Origin: Leisingera methylohalidivorans DSM 14336
GTDB lineage: Bacteria; Pseudomonadota; Alphaproteobacteria; Rhodobacterales; Rhodobacteraceae
Length of the DNA: 64,000 bases
Direction: 5' to 3'
Assembly (NCBI RefSeq): GCF_000511355.1
Contig: NC_023135.1
Location: 4,020,838-4,084,837 of the forward strand
Below the pieces are notes generated by a model. The model worked only from the letters and a program-made list of their open reading frames with translations, ran no database searches and was not told the origin of the DNA. The position numbers were made by a program, and so were the translations under genes. Positions within the stretch are counted from its first letter, which is position 1, and each line of letters opens with the position of its first letter. Shown in pieces: positions 43,458-51,269 of the stretch.

Positions 43458-44049
43458 ACTGGCTGTCCTCTTTTGCGTGATATGTGAAGGCCTCTATCGA
43501 GTCCTGGATCGATTCTAGAAGGGCGTCGCAATTGATTTCGCATTCGGTGCTGCCAATGCGCAGATAGGCCTGGCCGGGAGACAGCACACTGTCTTCCTGC
43601 ACGGTGACCGGAACGGAGAAATTGTCCGGCAGCAGGCTGCGCACCGGTGCCGCCTCGCCGGGAGAGACCACGATCTGCATCGGCTGGTCGGTCTGGCCCT
43701 TGGCCATATCAGAAAGCTGATCAACAATATGATGCCCGAACGACGCGGCCATCGCATCCGGCAGAACCGCACTGGTCAGCACCTTGAACATCGGGTCCAG
43801 CGAATCGAGCAGCTGATTTTGCGCTTCGTGATAGGTAAAGCTGAGATCTTCCAGCGAATTGGCCAGCTCGGCCGAAACCCGGTTGCTTTCCTGGTCTTTC
43901 GCCGTCACGGCATCATCCCAACCGGCGCTGTAGCCGTTCTCAAATGACGCCAGCCGCTGTTCTTCTATGAGTTCCTCGGAAACTGCCGGCAGGGCCGGCT
44001 CTGCAGAGGTGTTCATGCCGAAGTCTTCGAGCAAATGTGCAATCGTCAT
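43450..44049 (-). CDS. fliH: Flagellar export ATPase regulator FliH-like protein
   Basis: A 199-residue soluble protein with a long helical centre (ESNRVSAELANSLEDLSFTY, MFKVLTSAVLPDAMAASFGH) and a C-terminal domain with IVVSPGEAAPVRSLLPDNFS, resembling the FliH/YscL stalk. FliH sequences are very divergent, so the call depends partly on position between fliF and fliN. It should bind and restrain FliI. Its start overlaps the fliF stop by one base. Confidence 0.82.
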   Translation of the reverse strand: MTIAHLLEDFGMNTSAEPALPAVSEELIEEQRLASFENGYSAGWDDAVTAKDQESNRVSAELANSLEDLSFTYHEAQNQLLDSLDPMFKVLTSAVLPDAMAASFGHHIVDQLSDMAKGQTDQPMQIVVSPGEAAPVRSLLPDNFSVPVTVQEDSVLSPGQAYLRIGSTECEINCDALLESIQDSIEAFTYHAKEDSQYG

Positions 44050-45722
44050 CAGGCTTGCTCCTTGTTTTCTTCCAGCCAGCCGCGGAGGATCTGGACGGTT
44101 TCTTCCTGCCGCTCTCCAATCAGGTTGCGCAGACGGTCGACCGGGTCATCCATGCTGCCGCCCAGTGCCGGAAAGCCGGCCGCTCCCATCATGTCGCCGC
44201 CGGTACCCATTGCCGGCAGCTCGCCCAACGGTTCGAACTGTCCGGTTTCGTTGTTTTCAATTTCGCCCTCAAGTGCGAGTCCCGCACCAAGATCCGGCGC
44301 GGTCATGAAGCCGCCGCCGCCGACACCTGGCAGCCCGGGCAGCCCGCCACCGTCCGGACCAGGCAGCGCTGCCACCGGAACTGCCTGATTCGACAGGATC
44401 GGGCGTACAACGAACAAGCCCAGGATCAGGCTGACAAGGGCCAGTGCCGCGATCTGGATCAGCGACATCGCATCAAAGTAGAAGTTATCCATAAAGGACG
44501 CGGTGGCCACGGAACCCTGCGGCTCCACCGCCGGCAGTTCCATGGATTTGAGGGTGATCACATCCCCGCGGTCGGCGTCAAAACCGACAGCGGCGGAAAT
44601 CAGCTCCCGCAAAGCGGCCAGTTCATCCTCCGGCCGGGGCTGGAAGACAGTTTCACCAGCGTCATTCGTCACTGCAGAGCCATTGACCAGCACCGCGACG
44701 GTCAGGCGCTTGATGGCCCCGGGGCCGCGAAGGATCTCTTTCTCGGTTTCCGAGATTTCATAGTTGATTCGCTCCCGGGTGGCACTGGTATTGGCTTTTG
44801 AACCTTGGCCAGAGGCTGCGTCGCCGTCGGGAATATTGGAGGCGACCGTGACCTCTCCGGATTGGTTGGTAGAGGAGTCGGCGCGCTCTTCGACGTCAGT
44901 GCTGACGGCGACACGGCTTTTCGGGTCCACCCGCTTTTCCCGGATTGATTCGGTATCGGTGACGGTCGCGACACTCACTTCGACCACCGCATTGCCATGG
45001 CCGACGCGCGCCTCAACCAGGCGCATCACCCGGTCGCGAAGCGTCTGGGAGCGGTCGTCCGTCCCGGCTCCGGCCGCTGCGGTGGCATCCGAAGACCCGA
45101 TCAACGCGCCGTTGGCATCAATCACTGCAACGTTTTCAACGGCAAGACCGGTCACCGCTGACGAAATGAGAAAGCGGATGGCGTTGGCCTGCGCAGGTGT
45201 TATGGGGGATCCCATCGGCACGACCGAAACCGATGCGGTGGGTTCCACGGTGCGCTGAAAGGGATTCGAGCCGGTATTGGCAATATGCACCCGTGCCTGG
45301 CTCACATGCGGGCCGGCAACAATAGTGCGGGCCAGCTCGCCTTCCTTTGCGCGCCAGTAAGCAGCGTCGAACATCTGCGAAGTGGTGCCGAAACCGCTGA
45401 GCGAATCGAGCAGCTCGTACCCTTTGCCGCCGTTGGCGGGCAGGCCTTCGCTGGCCAGTGTCATCCGAAGTTCGTCACGCTGCGTTGACGGCACGTAGAT
45501 TGAGCTGCCACGCACTTCGTATTTGGCGCCGCGCTGTTCCAGCGCCCGCACCACATCTCCTGCCGAACCGCTTTCCAGCCCGGCATAGAGCAGTGTCATT
45601 GTTGGCTTGCTTGCCACATGGGACATCGCGATCACGCTGAGAATCATGATTGCCGTGGCACCCACGGCAATCAGACGCTTTCGCATGTCCATTTCAGCCC
45701 AGACATTCTTGATCTGCTGCAC
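44049..45722 (-). CDS. fliF: Flagellar MS-ring protein FliF
   Basis: A 557-residue inner-membrane ring protein. The first helix (LIAVGATAIMILSVIAMSH) is followed by YscJ-like ring modules (TMTLLYAGLESGSAGDVVRA, SQARVHIANTGSNPFQR) and a second helix (MSLIQIAALALVSLILGLFV). The C-terminal FliG-binding tail ends LRGWLEENKEQA. The start is a GTG at 45722 preceded by GGAGGTTAAT; an open frame to 45761 begins with TTG and lacks this site. First gene of fliF-fliH-fliN-fliP, divergent from fliL. Confidence 0.95.
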   Translation of the reverse strand: MQQIKNVWAEMDMRKRLIAVGATAIMILSVIAMSHVASKPTMTLLYAGLESGSAGDVVRALEQRGAKYEVRGSSIYVPSTQRDELRMTLASEGLPANGGKGYELLDSLSGFGTTSQMFDAAYWRAKEGELARTIVAGPHVSQARVHIANTGSNPFQRTVEPTASVSVVPMGSPITPAQANAIRFLISSAVTGLAVENVAVIDANGALIGSSDATAAAGAGTDDRSQTLRDRVMRLVEARVGHGNAVVEVSVATVTDTESIREKRVDPKSRVAVSTDVEERADSSTNQSGEVTVASNIPDGDAASGQGSKANTSATRERINYEISETEKEILRGPGAIKRLTVAVLVNGSAVTNDAGETVFQPRPEDELAALRELISAAVGFDADRGDVITLKSMELPAVEPQGSVATASFMDNFYFDAMSLIQIAALALVSLILGLFVVRPILSNQAVPVAALPGPDGGGLPGLPGVGGGGFMTAPDLGAGLALEGEIENNETGQFEPLGELPAMGTGGDMMGAAGFPALGGSMDDPVDRLRNLIGERQEETVQILRGWLEENKEQA

Positions 45723-45780
45723 ATTAACCTCCGTCGCACCGGCGTTCTCTCCGGCGTGCAACCCTTTTGACGGATCGGCC

Positions 45781-45795
45781 TTAACATTCGGTTAG
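45781..45795. promoter_or_regulatory. CtrA-like box in the fliF/fliL divergent promoter
   Basis: TTAA, seven bases, TTAG is one mismatch from the CtrA consensus TTAA-N7-TTAA. It lies in the 119-bp gap between the fliF GTG and the fliL ATG. CtrA is known to be required for flagellar genes in roseobacters such as Ruegeria TM1040. Binding here is inferred. Confidence 0.5.
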
Positions 45796-45841
45796 TTCCT
45801 CGCAGGCTATGAAGATGCTGCACGACGTTTTAGGGATAGCC

Positions 45842-46366
45842 ATGACAGACGCTGCAGTAGATACGGAAGCAGAAGCCCGGACCAAGAAAAGCAAAATGCC
45901 CCTGATCATCGGGGTGGTGCTGGCATTGGCAGGGGCAGGCGGAGGATTCTTTGCCGTTCAGTCAGGCCTTCTTCCCTTTGGTCAGAAAGCAGCGCCGGAA
46001 CCGGTGCATGTGGCCGAAGTGGCGCCAGAAGGCGTGGACAGTGGTGAGACGGCGGAGGATATCGCCAATCTCGCCTTTATCGAAATGGACCCGATTGTGA
46101 TTACCCTGCGCAAAGGCAGCGGTATCAAACACTTGCGGTTCCGCGCGCAACTAGAAGTCGACCTGGCTCATCAGGCTGAGGTCGAGAAAATCCTGCCGCG
46201 GGTTATCGATGTTCTGAACAGCTATCTGAGAGCACTGGAGCTGGAGGATCTGACCGATCCGATGGCGCTGCCGAAACTGAGGGCGCAGATGCTGCGGCGG
46301 ATCAATATTGCAACCGGCCAGGGCCGGGTGCGTGATCTGCTGATTATGGATTTCGTACTTAACTAG
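45842..46366 (+). CDS. fliL: Flagellar basal body-associated protein FliL
   Basis: A 174-residue inner-membrane protein that supports stator function. A cytosolic basic N-terminus (ARTKKSKMP) leads to one helix (LIIGVVLALAGAGGGFFAVQ), then a periplasmic FliL domain (IEMDPIVITLRKGSGIKHLR, YLRALELEDLTDPMALPKLR, VRDLLIMDFVLN). The start at 45842 (MTDAAVD) is preferred over 45809. It leads an operon with a conserved hypothetical and motE. A second FliL-like protein occurs at 55701-56201. Confidence 0.93.
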   Translation: MTDAAVDTEAEARTKKSKMPLIIGVVLALAGAGGGFFAVQSGLLPFGQKAAPEPVHVAEVAPEGVDSGETAEDIANLAFIEMDPIVITLRKGSGIKHLRFRAQLEVDLAHQAEVEKILPRVIDVLNSYLRALELEDLTDPMALPKLRAQMLRRINIATGQGRVRDLLIMDFVLN

Positions 46367-46375
46367 GAGGACAGG

Positions 46376-46822
46376 ATGGAGATTATTGCTGATATCCTGC
46401 TTGCGGCTGGTGCGCTGGGTGCCGGATTCTATTGTCTGGTGCTGTCGCGCAGGCTGAAGCGGTTCAATGACCTGGAAAAAGGCGTGGGCGGTGCAGTTGC
46501 CGTGCTGTCTGCCCAGGTCGATGATCTGAACAAGTCACTGCAATCGGCGCAACAGGTGTCCGATGGCTCCAGCAAGGCGCTGCAGCAATTGACAGGGCGG
46601 GCCGAATCGGTGGCCCAACGGCTGGAGCTGATGATGGCATCCATGCATGACATCCCCGAGGCCGGAACTGCTGCTCCGGCAGCCAGCCCCCCTGCCGAGG
46701 ACGAAGCGATGGCTGCCGCCTATGAAGCCGATTCGCAGCCGTCTGCTGAAGAACAGGACGAGGCAAAGCCTTCCGGCTTGATGTTCGTCCGTCATAACCG
46801 CAGCCAGAACCGGGTGGCGTAA
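46376..46822 (+). CDS. Conserved flagellar-cluster protein, 148 aa, unknown function
   Basis: The N-terminus is one membrane segment (ADILLAAGALGAGFYCLVLS). A predicted coiled coil follows (VDDLNKSLQSAQQVSDGSSK, GRAESVAQRLELMMASM), then an acidic, Ala/Pro-rich linker and a short basic tail with GLMFVRHNR. It would sit in the inner membrane with the coil in the cytoplasm. It lies 9 bp after fliL and overlaps motE by one base, so it is probably needed with them. I recognise no named family. Confidence 0.85.
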   Translation: MEIIADILLAAGALGAGFYCLVLSRRLKRFNDLEKGVGGAVAVLSAQVDDLNKSLQSAQQVSDGSSKALQQLTGRAESVAQRLELMMASMHDIPEAGTAAPAASPPAEDEAMAAAYEADSQPSAEEQDEAKPSGLMFVRHNRSQNRVA

Positions 46823-47436
46823 TGGCAAAGGCAGCAAAGAAAACCAGGCGGTTCCGGCGCAGCGGCACATTGATGATGCTGGCGGTGCTGCTGATGGGCT
46901 CTGCCGCTGTGCGGCTGGCTCTTGAAGCGGGGCCTGCTATTGCCCGCGAAGTGGCCAGCCTGCAAGAACCTGGCGGCGAAATGCAGCCTCACAAGGGGGA
47001 ACCGCAGCGCGACTCGATGCCCACTTCTGCAGAGCTGCAAACGATGCTGGCAGCCTTTAAGGAGCGGGAACAGATATTGGCCACCCGCGAAGCCGAAATT
47101 CAGGACCGGATGAAAGCCCTGGAAATTGCTGATCAGGCGATCGACAGGAAATTGGCTGCGCTGGAACAGGCAGAAGAAAATTTACGGGCAACCCTCGCGT
47201 TAGCGGATGGTGCCACCGAAGCGGATGTGACGCGTCTGACGTCGGTCTATGAACAGATGAAACCCAAAGAGGCCGCGGCCCTGTTTGAGGAAATGGACCC
47301 TGCCTTTGCGGCCGGTTTCCTCGCCCGGATGCAGCCCGAGGCTGCGGCGGGAATCATGGCAGGTCTGAGCCCGGAAGCCGCCTATACCATCAGTGTTGTC
47401 CTGGCTGGCCGTAACGGCGCCGTGCCGAAGGAATGA
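46822..47436 (+). CDS. motE: MotE-family flagellar protein (MgtE-N-like domain)
   Basis: A 204-residue protein. A basic start and one helix or signal anchor (SGTLMMLAVLLMGSAAVRLA) precede a coiled coil (residues about 70-130, AFKEREQILATREAEIQDRM). The C-terminal domain (YEQMKPKEAAALFEEMDPAF, ARMQPEAAAGIMAGLSPEAA) resembles the MgtE N-terminal fold found in MotE and FliG-like proteins. In Sinorhizobium MotE is the chaperone of the periplasmic stator protein MotC. The next genes are motA and a large periplasmic protein, which fits such a role. Confidence 0.87.
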   Translation: MAKAAKKTRRFRRSGTLMMLAVLLMGSAAVRLALEAGPAIAREVASLQEPGGEMQPHKGEPQRDSMPTSAELQTMLAAFKEREQILATREAEIQDRMKALEIADQAIDRKLAALEQAEENLRATLALADGATEADVTRLTSVYEQMKPKEAAALFEEMDPAFAAGFLARMQPEAAAGIMAGLSPEAAYTISVVLAGRNGAVPKE

Positions 47437-47450
47437 TTTGGCGCCGCCGC

Positions 47451-47465
47451 TTAGTCTTTCCTTAG
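47451..47465. promoter_or_regulatory. CtrA-like box upstream of motA
   Basis: TTAG, seven bases, TTAG lies 49 bp upstream of the motA ATG, in the gap after motE. It has the CtrA spacing with one mismatch in each half. A separate promoter for motA and its downstream gene is likely. Confidence 0.45.
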
Positions 47466-47513
47466 GAAGACTCACCTAAGCTAATAAAAATAAATGGAAT
47501 TCGGAGTGGACCC

Positions 47514-48383
47514 ATGATCGGGATTGTAGGCATTGTGGTGATCTTTGTCATGGTTTTCGGCGGCTATCTCCTGGCCGGCGGCAAGATGGCGATCATTATT
47601 AAAGCCATGCCCTTTGAGCTGATGATGATCGGTGGTGCTGGAGCTGGTGCTTTTCTGATCGGCAATGACATGGGCGGTATCAAGCATACGCTGAAGGACA
47701 TCGGTAAGGTCTTCAAGGGACCGAAGTGGAAGCCGGATGACTACCGCGACCTGCTGTGCCTGCTGTTTGCCCTGATCCGGATCGCGCGGGCCAACCCGGT
47801 CGAAGTGGAGCAGCACATCGAAGATCCGGAAAACTCCTCTGTCTTCAATAAATACCCCAAGATTCTGGCCGACAAGGAAACCGTGAACCTGATTTGCGAC
47901 ACCATGCGGTCGGCCTCGATGAACTATGACGATCCGCACCAGGTGGAAGAAGTTCTGGAAAAGCGGATGGAGGCCAACCTGCACCATGCAATGCACTCCA
48001 GCCATGCCTTGCAAACCTTGGCAGACGGGCTGCCGGCGCTGGGGATTGTTGCGGCGGTGCTTGGCATCATCAAAACCATGGGCTCCATTGATCAGCCCCC
48101 GGAAGTTCTGGGCAAGCTGATTGGCGGCGCTCTGGTCGGTACCTTTCTTGGCGTGTTTCTGGCCTATGGCCTCGTGGGCCCCTTTGCGACCAAGGTGAAA
48201 GCGGTAACCGAAGAAGACGCGCATTTTTACCAGCTTATCCGTGAGGTTCTGGTAGCCAATCTGCATAACCACGCAGCGGCAATCTGCATTGAGGTGGGCC
48301 GCCAGAACACACCTTCGCATTTCCGTCCCGGCTTTGCGGAGCTTGAAGAAGCCCTTAAATCGGTGAAACAGGACGCAGCATGA
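47514..48383 (+). CDS. motA: Flagellar motor stator protein MotA
   Basis: A 289-residue ion-channel subunit with four helices: GIVGIVVIFVMVFGGYLLAG, AIIIKAMPFELMMIGGAGAG, and the later pair LADGLPALGIVAAVLGIIKT and LIGGALVGTFLGVFLAYGLV. The conserved channel Pro and charged cytosolic loop (residues about 70-165) are present. GGAGTGGACCC precedes the ATG. The partner motB is not adjacent; the next gene overlaps by four bases and encodes an 811-residue periplasmic protein. Confidence 0.96.
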   Translation: MIGIVGIVVIFVMVFGGYLLAGGKMAIIIKAMPFELMMIGGAGAGAFLIGNDMGGIKHTLKDIGKVFKGPKWKPDDYRDLLCLLFALIRIARANPVEVEQHIEDPENSSVFNKYPKILADKETVNLICDTMRSASMNYDDPHQVEEVLEKRMEANLHHAMHSSHALQTLADGLPALGIVAAVLGIIKTMGSIDQPPEVLGKLIGGALVGTFLGVFLAYGLVGPFATKVKAVTEEDAHFYQLIREVLVANLHNHAAAICIEVGRQNTPSHFRPGFAELEEALKSVKQDAA

Positions 48384-50815
48384 TTTGGCGAGCACTTGCC
48401 ACAGCGGCCGCGCTTCTGACGGCCGGCACTGTCCAGGCGCAGACAATTGTGACCCGTTCAGGTGAGCACAATGGTTTCACCCGCCTGGTGATGCGCTTGC
48501 CGGATGGCGCGGATTGGTCGCTGGCGCAAAGCGGCACCACGGCGACCGTGAACCTTGACGCGCCGGAGGCCGTTTTCGATACATCGCGGGTCTTCGACCT
48601 GATCCCTCGCACCCGCCTGCAATCGCTGGTGCAGAACGGGCCCGGTCAGCCGCTGCGGATGCAGCTGGGCTGCGATTGCACAGTCACTTCCTATGTGCAG
48701 GAGAATGGCTACCTGGTGCTCGATATCCGTAACGGAGGGAAGCCGGAAACACAGCCCCAGTACTCTGCTGCGGGGAGTATTCTGCCGCTCACCCCGCGGG
48801 CCGCGCAAACTGGCTACAGGTTCAGTTTCTCTCAATCGGCCGCGGCCGACGCGCGGATGGCGCTGGAACTGGCAGCGGCTGTTGCCGGACGGGCGGATCC
48901 GGCGCAATCGGTCCGGCCGCAAGATACCGAAGACGCGCCGGATCCGGGCGCCGCCGAACAGCAAGAAGAAGCTGGGGACGTTGCTTTGCCGCTGGATCGC
49001 AACAGCGTCCCGGTTCAGACAGAAACCGCGAAAGCCAATTCGGCATCCGGGCTGCCTGAGACCGGAATGCTGCTCAACATGGAAGAGACCGAGCGCGCGG
49101 CAGCGGTCAAGGATTCCGAGCAGCGGCTGCTGCAACAGATCGGACGGGCCGCAAACCAAGGTCTTTTGAATGTGGCAGCAAATGGGTTTCCAAATGGGGA
49201 CCGCGCCGTTGGATTGGATCCCTTGGGCCGTACAGACAGGCCATTGAACCCGTTGGATCACATCTCCGTCACCTCCGCAATCGATCGGGAAACCGGGCTG
49301 ATGGCTGCCCTGGCTGATGGCAGCGGTGAAGCAGAGCATTGTTTGCAAGACCGTAGTGTTGCAATCCATGCTTGGGGCAATGAAAGCCCGTTTGCGGATC
49401 AGCTGGCACCGGTGCGCAGCGCCTTGGTCCGGGAATTTGATGATGTGAATCCAGCAAGTGTATTTGCGCTTGCACGGATGTATCTCTATTTCGGTTTTGG
49501 CGCAGAAGCCCGCTCCATTCTGACGATTCTCCCGCCGGAAGATCAGGATGCGCCGGATATTGCGTTCCTTGATGCAATGGCGGAGCTGATGGATGGGGCC
49601 GTTCTGCCGGTGAATCATCCGTTCTCAGGACAGCAAGCCTGCGGAGGCGACAGTGCCCTGTGGGGCGCCCTGGCGGATGGTATGGTCAAGAAAAGCGCCA
49701 ATACCGATGCCATACAGCAAGCTTTTTCCAAAATGCCGGCCCACCTGCGGGTGCACCTGGGGCCGCGGATCAGCAAGATGTTTGCCGAAGCCGGAGATCA
49801 TCACATCGCCGAGTCGGTGCTGAGAGCGGTTGACCGTACCGGGGTCGAGGACGTTCCGGAAATCAATTTGGCTGAGGCGGCCATCGCAGAATTGGCGGGC
49901 AATACCGAAAAGATGGCCGAAGAGCTGACCAGCGAGGTTGCGGAACGGACCGGAAATGCACCGGCGGCATTGATTGATCTGGTTGCCCTCAGCGTAAAGG
50001 AGCGCAAGGCGCTGTCTCCTGATGTGCCAGATTTGATTGCCTCTTATGAACTTGAAAACCGCAGCACTGAGCTTGGGGCAGAGTTGCGTCAGGCGCAGGT
50101 CGCTTCGCTGGCCTTGATGGGGCAGTTTCAGAATGCATTTGAAGAACTGAATAGCCTGTCTGAGCAGGACGGCCCGAATGCGAGGTCGGCAGCGCTGAAA
50201 CCGTTGATGCTGCTGTTGGCGGAACGTGCGGATGACGTGACATTCTTGCAGTACGCACTGATTTTCTCGGGTCAGGCAAGCGCACCGGAAGCTGCGCCGG
50301 TAGCACCGGCCGTCGCCCGGCGGCTGCTGGACCTTGGATTTGCCGAACAAGCGCAGAGCCTGCTGACCAAGCTCGCGCTGGAGCCGGAAAACGAAGCCAG
50401 GCGCCTGATGATGGCCGAGGCCGCATTGGAATTGGACAAACCGCATCGGGCCCTTGTCGAGCTGATGGGGCTGGACGGTTCCGAAGCCAACCGGATGCGT
50501 GCGAAAGCTTTGTGGCGCAATGGTGAATACGGCCGGGCTGGAGAGTACCTTCTTGCCGAAGATGAGGCCGATGCAGCTGCCCGGGGGTTCTGGCATTCAG
50601 AAAACCTGGGAGCCATAGAAGCAATGGAGGCGGGAGATGACGCGCAATTCGGCGCGGTTGCCTCCGTCACCACGCAAATTGGCGAAACTGCGCAAGATCC
50701 GGAAGGTCTGTCTCCGCTGGCGCATGCACGGGCCTTGGTCGAAAGCAGCGAGGGCACCCGCGGCGGCATTGCTGATCTGTTGACCAAAGTTGGCACCGAC
50801 TTGGCGCGCCCATAG
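48380..50815 (+). CDS. Large periplasmic repeat protein next to motA, unknown (possible MotC counterpart)
   Basis: An 811-residue secreted protein. Signal peptide residues 1-20 (MIWRALATAAALLTAGTVQA). Residues 22-120 form a beta-rich domain (GFTRLVMRLPDGADWSLAQ) that resembles an AMIN-type fold. Residues 160-300 are low-complexity. From about 340 to the end, repeated helix pairs appear (FALARMYLYFGFGAEARSIL, LASLALMGQ-like, LLDLGFAEQAQSLLTKLALE), as in TPR/solenoid proteins. Only four cysteines occur (98, 100, 321, 421). The gene is coupled to motA by ATGA. Its position and the nearby motE suggest a stator accessory role. No named family is recognised. Confidence 0.88.
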   Translation: MIWRALATAAALLTAGTVQAQTIVTRSGEHNGFTRLVMRLPDGADWSLAQSGTTATVNLDAPEAVFDTSRVFDLIPRTRLQSLVQNGPGQPLRMQLGCDCTVTSYVQENGYLVLDIRNGGKPETQPQYSAAGSILPLTPRAAQTGYRFSFSQSAAADARMALELAAAVAGRADPAQSVRPQDTEDAPDPGAAEQQEEAGDVALPLDRNSVPVQTETAKANSASGLPETGMLLNMEETERAAAVKDSEQRLLQQIGRAANQGLLNVAANGFPNGDRAVGLDPLGRTDRPLNPLDHISVTSAIDRETGLMAALADGSGEAEHCLQDRSVAIHAWGNESPFADQLAPVRSALVREFDDVNPASVFALARMYLYFGFGAEARSILTILPPEDQDAPDIAFLDAMAELMDGAVLPVNHPFSGQQACGGDSALWGALADGMVKKSANTDAIQQAFSKMPAHLRVHLGPRISKMFAEAGDHHIAESVLRAVDRTGVEDVPEINLAEAAIAELAGNTEKMAEELTSEVAERTGNAPAALIDLVALSVKERKALSPDVPDLIASYELENRSTELGAELRQAQVASLALMGQFQNAFEELNSLSEQDGPNARSAALKPLMLLLAERADDVTFLQYALIFSGQASAPEAAPVAPAVARRLLDLGFAEQAQSLLTKLALEPENEARRLMMAEAALELDKPHRALVELMGLDGSEANRMRAKALWRNGEYGRAGEYLLAEDEADAAARGFWHSENLGAIEAMEAGDDAQFGAVASVTTQIGETAQDPEGLSPLAHARALVESSEGTRGGIADLLTKVGTDLARP

Positions 50816-51269
50816 GGTTTCCGGCGGTCTGCGAGACCATTTACACAAACAGGGGCTGCCTCGATCAAAGGCGGCCCCTGTTTGGGCTGATAACACTTTG
50901 TCAACTGGCCGCCGGTAACGTGATGATCGGGTGAATCCTGATTTGGAATGGGCAGAATGCCGGAATACTATTTAAGACTTTGCCCGAAGGGGCTGTTTCT
51001 GCGCGCAACGGTCGCAGAATTCACGGCGGGCTCAGTGACGAGTGCCGTTCAGAAACCTCAGTTCATTGAGAGTGACAGGCGCCGACTGCCGGCAGCTGGT
51101 ATTGCAACGCCTGATCGTCTGCATCGGCTGGCTGACCGGCCGCTGTCTGGGCGGCACTCGCTGGCGATGACAGCGCCCCGGACAACGCATATGCGCCTCA
51201 AATTGGTTCCTTGGGCAGCGATCCAGCCATTCCATCAATCGGTAACCAGCAATTTGCGGGGCCTGAACT
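50816..51269. other. 454-bp interval between the 811-aa gene and flhA
   Basis: Contains one hairpin near its left end and presumably the flhA promoter. I saw no convincing sigma-54 or CtrA box. A 109-codon open frame (50948-51277) lacks recognisable similarity and overlaps the flhA start, so it is not called. Confidence 0.6.
50846..50884. terminator. Hairpin after the 811-aa gene
   Basis: CAAACAGGGGCTGCC, nine-base loop, GGCGGCCCCTGTTTG: a 15-pair stem with one wobble. There is no T-run, only TTTG at the stem end, so termination is likely but not certain. Confidence 0.6.

Noticed and set aside
48458-49618. A 386-codon minus-strand frame opposite the 811-aa gene.
   Set aside because: The plus-strand product has a proper signal peptide and is coupled to motA; the antisense frame is Cys- and Arg-rich with no domain.
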